From Lentisphaerota bacterium (GTDB lineage: Bacteria > Verrucomicrobiota > Kiritimatiellia > RFP12 > UBA1067): 5,104 bases of DNA. The DNA is taken from the NCBI GenBank assembly GCA_022839525.1, contig JALHET010000177.1, forward strand, positions 1-5,104, read 5' to 3'. This document shows positions 1 through 5,104 of the stretch, one piece after another. Within the stretch, counting starts at the first letter, position 1; each line of letters starts with the position of its first letter. A program made the translations under genes and the position numbers. The notes beneath the pieces are model-generated. The model made no database searches, was not told where the DNA came from, and saw only the letters and a program-made list of their open reading frames with translations.

Positions 1-44
1 CGCTCAGGCCTGCTGTCCGCTTAAGCCCACATATTATGCGATCT

Positions 45-61
45 CTTGCCGACAGGGCAAG
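45..61. other. Small perfect stem-loop, possible end of an upstream transcript
   Basis: CTTGCC at 45-50 and GGCAAG at 56-61 are perfect reverse complements around a five-base loop (GACAG). It lies about 20 bp after the TAA at 22-24, where a terminator for an upstream gene might sit. Neither strand has a T-run after the stem, so it is not a canonical intrinsic terminator and may be chance. Confidence 0.2.
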
Positions 62-228
62 CAAGGACGCGACAAGATGACACGGAGTACGCGACAGGTT
101 GGCGCGTTCTTGTCTTTGGAAAGGTTGAGGGGGGTGTCTGGAATTCGAATTCGGGCAGGTTGGTACCGGAGGCGCGCGTGGGTTTTTTGCTGGCACGTCA
201 ATTGCTTTCAGGCACGGCAGACTATTTT

Positions 229-233
229 AGGGA
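229..233 (+). promoter_or_regulatory. Ribosome-binding site fixing the Hsp20-like start
   Basis: AGGGA lies 8 bases before the ATG at 242. It supports that start over the in-frame ATG at 77, which has its own weaker candidate site (AAGGA at 63-67) but would add 55 arginine-rich residues with poor codon quality ahead of the membrane segment. Confidence 0.55.
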
Positions 234-241
234 TCGTCATT

Positions 242-787
242 ATGAAGGGCAAAACAGGTCTTAAGCGGCTTTGGGCGGTATGTGACAACCTTTTGTTGCT
301 GGCAGTTTTTGTTCTGCTCGGGGTTGTTTGGCATTCCACAAAACGTGCTGCCCCTGCGTTGACACCGGCTCCCCAAAAAAGGGGAGGCGCGGGGCAGGCG
401 GAAACATCGTTTCGAAAATTCGTGCCGAGGCCGCAAACCGTTGACGGCCTGAGGGTCTCGACCGGGCGCACGCGCATGAACAAGATCGCACGCTCAATGG
501 TGGCGTCCGGCTGGGAACGGGCCCCCCGGACTCCGGCACTGGATATGCGTGAAAACGGGAAGGCGTATGAGGTCCTGTTTGCGTTGCCTGAAGAATTCGT
601 CAAAGAGAGTGTGCGCGTGACAGCCGTCGGCAATGTGCTGACGCTCACCATGAAAGCCAGCGAGACGGGCAAAACCTACATGCGGCGCATCCGGATCCCC
701 TGCGGGGTGGATGACCGTGCCGATGCGATACAGACAGCCATTTCAAACGATGTGCTTCACGTCCGTATCCTTCCGCCCAAAGGCTGA
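242..787 (+). CDS. Membrane-anchored small heat-shock (Hsp20/alpha-crystallin) domain protein
   Basis: The 181-residue product has three parts. A basic start (MKGKTGLKRLW) leads into one hydrophobic segment at about residues 14-30 (DNLLLLAVFVLLGVVW), probably a membrane anchor. A Pro/Ala/Gly/Lys/Arg-rich linker covers about 31-97. The alpha-crystallin domain covers about 98-178: it opens with PALDMRENGKAYEV, continues with FALPEEFVKESVRV and NVLTLTMKA, and ends NDVLHVRILPPKG, matching the family pattern of an LP near the second strand, an LT-type strand and a terminal 'GVLxVxxPK'. Small heat-shock proteins are ATP-independent holdases. They are usually soluble oligomers of about 140-170 residues with a short C-terminal tail carrying an I-x-I/V anchoring motif. 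Here an anchor precedes the domain and the protein stops right after the last strand, so that motif is missing apart from the ILP in the strand. The basic residues before the segment suggest the N-terminus is inside, which would place the domain in the periplasm, and an uncleaved signal-like helix is assumed. The start is set by AGGGA 8 bases upstream. Chaperone function is inferred from the fold only. Confidence 0.8.
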   Translation: MKGKTGLKRLWAVCDNLLLLAVFVLLGVVWHSTKRAAPALTPAPQKRGGAGQAETSFRKFVPRPQTVDGLRVSTGRTRMNKIARSMVASGWERAPRTPALDMRENGKAYEVLFALPEEFVKESVRVTAVGNVLTLTMKASETGKTYMRRIRIPCGVDDRADAIQTAISNDVLHVRILPPKG

Positions 788-802
788 CGGGTATCCGGTC
801 AG
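784..802. terminator. Symmetric stem-loop spanning both convergent stop codons (weak terminator candidate)
   Basis: CTGAC at 784-788 pairs with GTCAG at 798-802. After one G-G mismatch, GG pairs with CC around a TAT loop. The TGA of the rightward gene (785-787) and the TGA of the leftward gene (read from 799-801) sit in opposite arms, so the structure would form in both transcripts. Neither side has a T-run and the stem is short, so bidirectional termination here is only a suggestion from its location between convergent genes 11 bp apart. Confidence 0.25.
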
Positions 803-3288
803 GAAAGGTTGTGGCTGAAGAAGGATGAGTGTGCCCCGGGCGGCAGACGTCCTGCGCGGACGGACTGGATGACGGAAGAAAAACGCTCCGGTTCGGGTGA
901 CCAGGACAGGTCGATTCGGAAGCGGCTGATACCGGCGCCGCGTGCGGTGGCCAGACGGTCGGCGAGGCAGTAGGGGGACTCGCAGACGGTAACCCAGAGG
1001 CGGTCGACGGCGTGCGTGACGAAGGTGCTGCCTCGGCGGTCGGTGAGGCTGATCGTGTTCTGTGCGGCAGGGGGGATGGAAGCGTCCTGCGGATCGGGCA
1101 GATGGGAGGGCTGAGACAGGCTGGGCGCGGTTTCCGAAATGAAAAGAGGCGTGTGCTGGTACACGGTCAGTTCCGGAGCCGGCGCTGGACAGAGGCGGTG
1201 TGCGGAGTAGAGGGATCGGAGATTGTCGGGTGTGGTCTCGGGCGAAAGCACCTGCGTGTCAAAACCCAGACGGGCAAGTTCGGCGGCGGCAACCCGGTTG
1301 AACACATACAGGCTCCAGTCGGCGGAAGCGGGTTTGAGCCCCGCTTCCTTGAGCAGGTGGTAGCCCGCTAAATCTGCGCACTCCCAGTCTGTCCAGCCGC
1401 GTTGCGCGAGCGAGCGGAGGGTGTTTTTCAGGCGAGCCAACTCCGTTTCGCGCGTGATGAGCGGCAGGGCAAGCAGGGTTTGTCTGGCGCCGCTGACGGA
1501 ACGCCATGCGCCGAGCCGTTTCTCGAGTGTGCCTTGCGGGGTATGGCCAATGGCGAGAATCAGGGTCTGGAAACCCTCCAGGGCATCCTCATGCGGAAGG
1601 GGCGCTTCTGCCCGGAGTTTGAGCGACCAGTGCGCGGGCAAGCCGGAAGGCTCGGGAGAGGAGGGGATAGACGCGAACCCCCAAACAGCCGCGACAGCGG
1701 CAAGGCGGTCGGCGCGGCGGGCTGCCCAGCTTGCGGAAAGTTTTTCAACCCAAGAGCGTCGGATCTCATTGAGTTTTGACGGCGGCGCGTAGAGTGCGTG
1801 GGGGTTGTCGAGCGTCAGCGTGCCGAGTTGCCATTGGGTGTCCCCGAGGCGCTCGAAAGCCCTGCGGACTGCGGGCGCGGTTTGTTCCGGTTGGCGTGAG
1901 GGGGTCAGCGCGAGGGGGAAGGCCACGTCGGCCCGGATGTCGCTGGCCTTTTCAAAGGTTGTTTCGGCGCGGACGGTGATGCCGTCGGGCGCGAGGGACA
2001 CATGGAGGTTGACGGGATGTCCAGAAAGCAGGGTAGACTCGCGCAGGTTTTTGATCTCGTAGCGGCGGCGGACAGCTTGCGAGGCGGAACAGAAGACGGG
2101 CGCGCCGGGCGGGATCACGGGCACATCTTCGTTTGGCAATGCCACTTCGGCGGCCGACCCGGCGGGAAGAGATACGAGTGTTCTCTGCGAGCCGGCGGCG
2201 CGTAACAGGTTAACCGCGCAGCCGAAGGGCTTGCCGCCGCTCGGCAGTTCGACCTGCAGGCCATCGTTTTTTTCCAAGGCGCGGGCGGTGGTGAAGCGCA
2301 GCCACCGCGTGCCCTCACGGTCGCGGATCACGGCCTCGGCGCTGCCGATACGCGCGCCGCGGTGGCCGATGGCCACAGGGTCGATGATGGTTTCCGCGCG
2401 TGCCCCGCGCCCTTCGGCATAGAGGCGGGTCCATGGGCGGCTGAAGACGGTCTGCAGGTCTTGGATCAGGTCGGATTCGGCGTCCGGGGTGAGCGTGCCG
2501 TCGAGTTTGCGTCGATAGAAGTCGGTGACGCACGCCACATAGAGCGGGCTTTTCATCCGGCCTTCAATTTTCAGCGAATGTGCGCCGGTCGCGGTGACCG
2601 CATCCAGAATGGGCGCAAGCGCGAGGTCTTTCATCGAGAACGGGAAGCGTGCGGATGCCTTGCGGCTCGACGCGCCGGGAGCCGTTAAGGCCTCGCGGCA
2701 GCAATAGGCGCATCGGCCGCGGTTGCCGCTGCGGCCGGTGGTGTGGGAGGAGAAGAGGCAAAGGCCACTGTAGCTGTAGCAAAGGGCGCCGTGGACAAAG
2801 ATTTCGATCTCGACACCGCTTTCGCGCACGATATGGCGGATCTCGTCGAGGGTCAGTTCGCGGGCGAGCACCACGCGGGTGAAGCCGAGGGCTTTGAGCG
2901 CCAGCACGCCATCGAGGTTGTGCGCCGCCAACTGCGTGCTGGCGTGGAGCGCAAGGCGGGGGAAGTGGTCGCGGATCAAACGGGTCACGCCGAGGTCTTG
3001 CACGATGACGCCGTCGGGGCACAGGTCGTCCAGCGTCGCTAAGGAATCGAGCGCGTGCGGCAGTTCGGCGTCCTGGACGAGCGTGTTAAAGGTTATGTAG
3101 ACCTTTTTGACGGGGGTGAAAGAGCGGGCGTAGGCGAGAAGGGCTCGCAGACGCCCGGGCGTCAGGTTATCGGCGTCCGCGCGCGCCGAAAAGCGCGGGA
3201 GCCCAAGGTAGACCGCGTCCGCTCCATATTGAAAAGCGGCGAGCGCGGCGTCAAACCCGCCGGCGGGAGATAGGAGTTCAGGCGTCAC
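799..3288 (-). CDS. Long peptidase-U32 family protein with DUF3656 (RlhA/TrhP-like RNA hydroxylation family)
   Basis: The product is 829 residues from the GTG at 3288. It opens PELLSPAGGFDAALAAFQYG, the standard U32 start. The barrel-like U32 domain covers about residues 1-300: STQLAAHN at 117-124, HGALCYSYSGLC at 166-177, GRSGNRGRCAYCCR at 185-198, and LKIEGRMKSPLYVA at 239-252. Cysteines 170, 177, 193 and 197 match the conserved family cysteines, proposed to hold an Fe-S cluster. GHRGARIG at 308-315 begins the middle domain. A DUF3656-like part covers about 425-520 and includes LYAPPSKLNEIRRSW. A second half to about 812 shows FNRVAAAEL and LSPETT, LTDRRGSTFV, and a closing RIDLSWSPEPERF block. 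E. coli RlhA (23S rRNA C2501) and TrhP (tRNA U34) are U32 proteins needed for RNA hydroxylation, and other members are annotated as collagenase-like peptidases. I favour an RNA-modification role but cannot assign the substrate. An upstream in-frame TTG at 3360 would add 24 residues, but those codons run through the leader hairpin and have no family match. GGGAG at 3298-3302 supports the GTG. Confidence 0.87.
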   Translation of the reverse strand: MTPELLSPAGGFDAALAAFQYGADAVYLGLPRFSARADADNLTPGRLRALLAYARSFTPVKKVYITFNTLVQDAELPHALDSLATLDDLCPDGVIVQDLGVTRLIRDHFPRLALHASTQLAAHNLDGVLALKALGFTRVVLARELTLDEIRHIVRESGVEIEIFVHGALCYSYSGLCLFSSHTTGRSGNRGRCAYCCREALTAPGASSRKASARFPFSMKDLALAPILDAVTATGAHSLKIEGRMKSPLYVACVTDFYRRKLDGTLTPDAESDLIQDLQTVFSRPWTRLYAEGRGARAETIIDPVAIGHRGARIGSAEAVIRDREGTRWLRFTTARALEKNDGLQVELPSGGKPFGCAVNLLRAAGSQRTLVSLPAGSAAEVALPNEDVPVIPPGAPVFCSASQAVRRRYEIKNLRESTLLSGHPVNLHVSLAPDGITVRAETTFEKASDIRADVAFPLALTPSRQPEQTAPAVRRAFERLGDTQWQLGTLTLDNPHALYAPPSKLNEIRRSWVEKLSASWAARRADRLAAVAAVWGFASIPSSPEPSGLPAHWSLKLRAEAPLPHEDALEGFQTLILAIGHTPQGTLEKRLGAWRSVSGARQTLLALPLITRETELARLKNTLRSLAQRGWTDWECADLAGYHLLKEAGLKPASADWSLYVFNRVAAAELARLGFDTQVLSPETTPDNLRSLYSAHRLCPAPAPELTVYQHTPLFISETAPSLSQPSHLPDPQDASIPPAAQNTISLTDRRGSTFVTHAVDRLWVTVCESPYCLADRLATARGAGISRFRIDLSWSPEPERFSSVIQSVRAGRLPPGAHSSFFSHNLS

Positions 3289-3297
3289 GGTATAAAA

Positions 3298-3302
3298 CTC
3301 CC
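3298..3302 (-). promoter_or_regulatory. Ribosome-binding site for the U32 gene
   Basis: On the minus strand GGGAG lies 9 bases before the GTG at 3288. This decides the start: the translated family match begins two codons after this GTG. The preceding GCCGG (3301-3305) repeats part of the 3' arm of the upstream hairpin, so the 5' arm (CCGGC) could also pair with this site. Confidence 0.6.
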
Positions 3303-3312
3303 GGCAAATAAA

Positions 3313-3336
3313 AGACCGGCTTTTGCAAGCCGGTCT
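3313..3336 (-). promoter_or_regulatory. Terminator-like GNRA hairpin in the U32 gene leader (attenuator candidate)
   Basis: AGACCGGCTT and AAGCCGGTCT form a perfect 10-bp stem. Read on the minus strand the loop is GCAA, a stable GNRA tetraloop, and the stem is followed at once by TTTATTTG, so with the last stem base the run is TTTTATTT. That is the shape of an intrinsic terminator. It lies between the predicted promoter (3394-3422) and the GTG at 3288, and no minus-strand gene ends just upstream of it. Premature termination or attenuation of the U32 transcript is one reading. A 5' stabilising hairpin is the other. On the plus strand no T-run follows the stem. Confidence 0.55.
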
Positions 3337-3393
3337 AGGGATACAAGGAGTACACAGCAAGAAACAAATAGCGACACTTCAACTTACAAACAG

Positions 3394-3422
3394 ATCATAC
3401 CAGAACGATGGATGCCGCGCAA
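3394..3422 (-). promoter_or_regulatory. Extended -10 promoter for the U32 gene
   Basis: On the minus strand the -10 is TATGAT (3399 down to 3394), preceded by TGG to give an extended -10. The -35 is TTGCGC (3422 down to 3417), with a spacer of exactly 17 bases. The hexamers match the sigma-70 consensus at 5/6 and 4/6 positions. Transcription would start near 3387-3385 and give a leader of about 100 bases that includes the hairpin at 3313-3336. Confidence 0.55.
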
Positions 3423-3423
3423 C

Positions 3424-3443
3424 ACGAAAAACGATTTTTTTTG
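3424..3443 (-). promoter_or_regulatory. A/T-tract island, UP-element-like, upstream of the U32 promoter
   Basis: The plus strand shows five A (3427-3431), then CGA, then eight T (3435-3442). Read on the minus strand this is an A-tract followed by a T-tract just upstream of the predicted -35, the position and composition of an UP element that contacts the RNA polymerase alpha subunit. It is the clearest AT-rich patch in an otherwise GC-rich window. The function is inferred from position and composition only. Confidence 0.35.
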
Positions 3444-3508
3444 TGCGGTTCTGATACACGTTTTTGACGTTGGCGTGGGGAATTGAGGGTGGCGCATGGG
3501 GTGGGTTG

Positions 3509-3517
3509 TGGTATACT
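3509..3517 (+). promoter_or_regulatory. Extended -10 element for the PhnP-like gene
   Basis: TGG-TATACT (3509-3517) is an extended -10 with 5/6 match to TATAAT. No good -35 lies 16-18 bases upstream, and TTGAGG at 3483-3488 and TTGACG at 3464-3469 are too far away. Extended -10 elements can act without a -35. The expected start of transcription is near 3524, directly before the ATG at 3525. Confidence 0.4.
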
Positions 3518-3530
3518 TGCGCCGATGCCC

Positions 3531-4355
3531 ATGGAAGTGACTTTTTTAGGGACGGGAACCTCGGTGGGGGTGCCGATGATCGGCTGCCACTGCGCGGTGT
3601 GTTCGTCGAAAGACCCCCGGAACACGCGCCGCAGGACGAGCCTGTATGTGCGCACGGAAGAAACGGCGTTCGTGATCGACACGTCGCCGGATTTCCGGCA
3701 GCAGGCGTTGGACTTCGGGATCGAGCGGGTGGACGCGGTTGTGTTCACTCATGCCCATGCGGATCACATTTTCGGGTTTGACGACATCCGCCGTTTCAAC
3801 ACCCTCCAGAAGCGTGTGATTCCAACATATGCGGATGCGGATACGTTGGCGGATATCCGGCGTGTGTTCAACTATATCGGCAACACGCCCTCGCCCTACG
3901 GCCTCTACCGGCCGCTTGTGGAGTTTATTGAGGTCACCGGGCCTTTCGGGATCGGCGATGTGCGGCTGGTGCCGCTCGACGTGCGACACGGGCGCAAAAT
4001 GACGGGATACCTGATCGAGCATGGCGGGCGCAGGGTCGGGTATGTGCCTGACTGCCACACCATGCCGGAGGCGACGGTGCGCGCGTTGCGCGGCGTGGAT
4101 CTGATGATCCTCGATGCGCTCCGGTATACGCCGCACCCGTCGCACATCTGTGTGGACGAGAGTTTGGCGCTGTTGTCGAGGATCGGCGCGAAAGAGTCTT
4201 ACCTGATTCATTTGTGCCACGATCTGGATCATGCCGAACTGGAGGCGCGCCTGCCGCCGGGCATACGGGTGAGCTACGATGGGCTGAAACATGGAGAGGC
4301 GGGGAGCGCGCAGGTATCCTGTGCCGGAAACGATACGGAGAGGAAGGCGGTGTGA
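3531..4355 (+). CDS. PhnP-like metallo-beta-lactamase-fold phosphodiesterase
   Basis: The product is 274 residues from the ATG at 3531, beginning MEVTFLGTGTSVGVP as family members do. An ATG two codons earlier (3525) is equally possible. Neither has a visible Shine-Dalgarno site. The fold is clear: HAHADH at 74-79 with FGFDDIRRF after it, H153 in VRHG, D174 in YVPDC, and the HLCHD motif with H227 and H230. These match the dinuclear metal ligands of E. coli PhnP. PhnP also has a structural zinc held by three cysteines and a histidine, and here C19, C21 and C24 (GCHCAVC) with H230 fit that site. SSKDPRNTRRRTS, HPSHICVDESL and SYDGLKH are further family blocks. PhnP hydrolyses 5-phosphoribosyl 1,2-cyclic phosphate in C-P lyase phosphonate use, but there are no other phn genes here and relatives occur in many bacteria without that pathway. 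I call a cytoplasmic metal-dependent phosphodiesterase and leave the substrate open. The last 20 or so residues are poorly conserved. The stop overlaps the next start by four bases. Confidence 0.88.
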   Translation: MEVTFLGTGTSVGVPMIGCHCAVCSSKDPRNTRRRTSLYVRTEETAFVIDTSPDFRQQALDFGIERVDAVVFTHAHADHIFGFDDIRRFNTLQKRVIPTYADADTLADIRRVFNYIGNTPSPYGLYRPLVEFIEVTGPFGIGDVRLVPLDVRHGRKMTGYLIEHGGRRVGYVPDCHTMPEATVRALRGVDLMILDALRYTPHPSHICVDESLALLSRIGAKESYLIHLCHDLDHAELEARLPPGIRVSYDGLKHGEAGSAQVSCAGNDTERKAV

Positions 4356-5104
4356 AAATCGCGATGAAAAAAGGGTGTTGGCTTTTGCTGTGCGGGGTGG
4401 TGTGCGCGTGCCATGCGCCGGCTCAACAAATGGAAGTCTCGCTGACACTGGCGTACAACGCGTATGTGGTTGGCGAGCCCGTCCTGCTGCAGGTGGAAGT
4501 GCTCAACGCATCCCGCGACATGATCGATGTCGGGGGAAAAGATTCCCGCGACAGCTTGGTGATGGAGGTGACGCTGGGCGGTTCTTACAATGAGGTGCCG
4601 TCCTTCAACCCCGCGCCGCTGGCAGGGGCGTTCCAGTTGAAACCGGGGCAGACGCTCCGGCAAAAGCTGGAGTTGGACAAGTGGTTCCCTCTGGTGAAGG
4701 AGGGGCGGTATGTGATCCAACTGGTCCTGATACACGCCGGTATGCGGTATGAGTCGTCCAAGAAGAGTTTCGATGTGGTGCCCGGTATCCCGGTCAAGGA
4801 CGGTGTGCAGATGTTTGTGCACAAGCAGAAGCTCAAGCGGCTTTTCAAGCTGGTGTACTGGCACCGCAACCAGACGGACCGGCTGTTCCTTAGAACAGAA
4901 GACGAGCCGGGGCAGAAGGTGTGGGATTCGGTTGATCTGGGGACGCTGATGCGGACGGTTCCGCCGAAGCTGGACATCTCGCCGGACGGCGAGGTGACGG
5001 TGGTTCACCGCTCCACCCAGGACGCGTATATCCGGACGGTCTTATGGTCGTTGCCCGATAGTCTGGAAGTCGTGGAGCGCAACTCGCTGCTGGATCCTGA
5101 GATT
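4352..5104 (+). CDS. Exported protein with probable Ig-like domain, 3' end beyond the window
   Basis: The frame is open from the GTG at 4352 to the last base, 251 codons with no stop, so the gene runs off the window. The start overlaps the previous stop (GTGA, 4352-4355), and AGGAAGG/GAGAGG at 4338-4347 gives a ribosome-binding site, which suggests translational coupling. An ATG at 4364 is possible but badly spaced. The N-terminus is a signal peptide: basic MKIAMKKG, hydrophobic WLLLCGVVCACHA, and an AxA cleavage site before QQ at residues 24/25. VCAC is a poor lipobox, so a lipoprotein is less likely. About residues 27-143 look like a beta-sandwich of the Ig/BsuPI type: GEPVLLQVEVLN at 41-52, then LKPGQTL, and WFPLVKEGRYVIQLVL at 111-126. 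About 155-251 are less clear: a basic stretch (HKQKLKRLFKLVYW), then alternating strand-like segments including LDISPDGEVTVVHRST. I do not recognise the family. The frame choice is supported by sensible composition and the signal peptide. Confidence 0.78.
   Translation, partial: MKIAMKKGCWLLLCGVVCACHAPAQQMEVSLTLAYNAYVVGEPVLLQVEVLNASRDMIDVGGKDSRDSLVMEVTLGGSYNEVPSFNPAPLAGAFQLKPGQTLRQKLELDKWFPLVKEGRYVIQLVLIHAGMRYESSKKSFDVVPGIPVKDGVQMFVHKQKLKRLFKLVYWHRNQTDRLFLRTEDEPGQKVWDSVDLGTLMRTVPPKLDISPDGEVTVVHRSTQDAYIRTVLWSLPDSLEVVERNSLLDPEI

Larger units (their letters stand above)
1..241. other. Left-edge segment without a supported gene
   Basis: No convincing gene lies here. In the first forward frame a TAA at 22-24 could end an upstream gene whose last residues would be RSGLLSA, but seven codons cannot establish that. 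The frame of the downstream Hsp20-like gene is open right back to the window edge. Its codons before 242 include AGG, CGA, TTA and GGA, and the translation is arginine-rich and unlike the protein that follows, so I treat it as non-coding. The segment carries a short stem-loop (45-61) and a ribosome-binding site at its right end. I found no well-spaced -35/-10 pair for the downstream gene. Confidence 0.45.

Noticed and set aside
141..167. GAATTCGAATTC palindrome (141-152) followed by GGTACC (162-167), resembling a cloning polylinker
   Set aside because: The intervening bases do not match a standard polylinker and coding sequence continues normally on the right. It is probably a chance palindrome, although vector contamination at the window edge could be excluded with flanking sequence.
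369..386. CTCCCC-A6-GGGGAG perfect stem-loop inside the Hsp20-like gene, considered as a terminator or frameshift site
   Set aside because: It encodes part of the low-complexity linker, has no T-run after it, and the codon phase (CAA AAA AGG) does not fit a standard -1 slippery heptamer. The reading frame continues intact through the conserved domain.
208..672. Antisense frame opposite the Hsp20-like gene
   Set aside because: The plus-strand product has a clear alpha-crystallin domain, while the antisense translation shows no domain or credible start.
3289..3360. 24-residue N-terminal extension of the U32 protein from a TTG at 3360
   Set aside because: The extension is translated through the leader hairpin, includes four cysteines with no family match, and the GTG at 3288 has a well-placed GGGAG site and the standard U32 opening right after it.
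3546..4448. Long antisense open frame (300 codons, minus strand) across the PhnP-like gene
   Set aside because: It mirrors a gene with intact catalytic motifs, its product is Arg/His/Pro-rich without family features, and such frames arise from GC-rich third codon positions.
4274..5008. Antisense open frame (244 codons, minus strand) opposite the exported protein
   Set aside because: The plus strand has a signal peptide, ribosome-binding site and coupled start. The antisense product is His/Leu/Gln/Arg-rich and without recognisable motifs.

Overview
This window is ordinary, GC-rich bacterial chromosome. It holds four protein genes and no RNA gene, mobile element, CRISPR array or long repeat that I can recognise. 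The organism is probably Gram-negative. A long U32 protein, a PhnP-type metallo-hydrolase and an exported Ig-like protein together remind me of the Kiritimatiellota/Verrucomicrobiota/Lentisphaerota area. That placement is only an impression and rests on no marker gene.

Layout from left to right: (1) 1-241 is non-coding or the edge of an upstream gene, with one small stem-loop. (2) 242-787 (+) encodes a 181-residue protein with one N-terminal membrane segment and a C-terminal alpha-crystallin (Hsp20) domain. (3) 799-3288 (-) encodes an 829-residue long-form peptidase-U32/DUF3656 protein, the family that includes the RNA-hydroxylation factors RlhA and TrhP. It converges on the first gene with only 11 bp between the stop codons. 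(4) 3289-3524 is a divergent regulatory region. It holds a good extended -10 promoter for the U32 gene, an AT-rich UP-like element, a perfect 10-bp GNRA-loop hairpin followed by U residues in the U32 leader, and an extended -10 for the rightward gene. (5) 3531-4355 (+), or from 3525, encodes a PhnP-like metallo-beta-lactamase-fold phosphodiesterase with a complete set of predicted metal ligands. (6) 4352 to the window end (+) is the start of an exported protein with a probable Ig-like domain, cut by the edge. It overlaps gene 5 by the four bases GTGA.

Genes 5 and 6 look like a translationally coupled operon. Genes 2 and 3 look like separate units. No pathway clearly joins the four genes. The points most worth checking are the membrane-tethered small heat-shock domain, the terminator-like hairpin in the U32 leader, the possibly leaderless start of the PhnP-like gene, and the coupling of that enzyme to an exported protein of unknown role. 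I did not find evidence for a novel multi-gene system.
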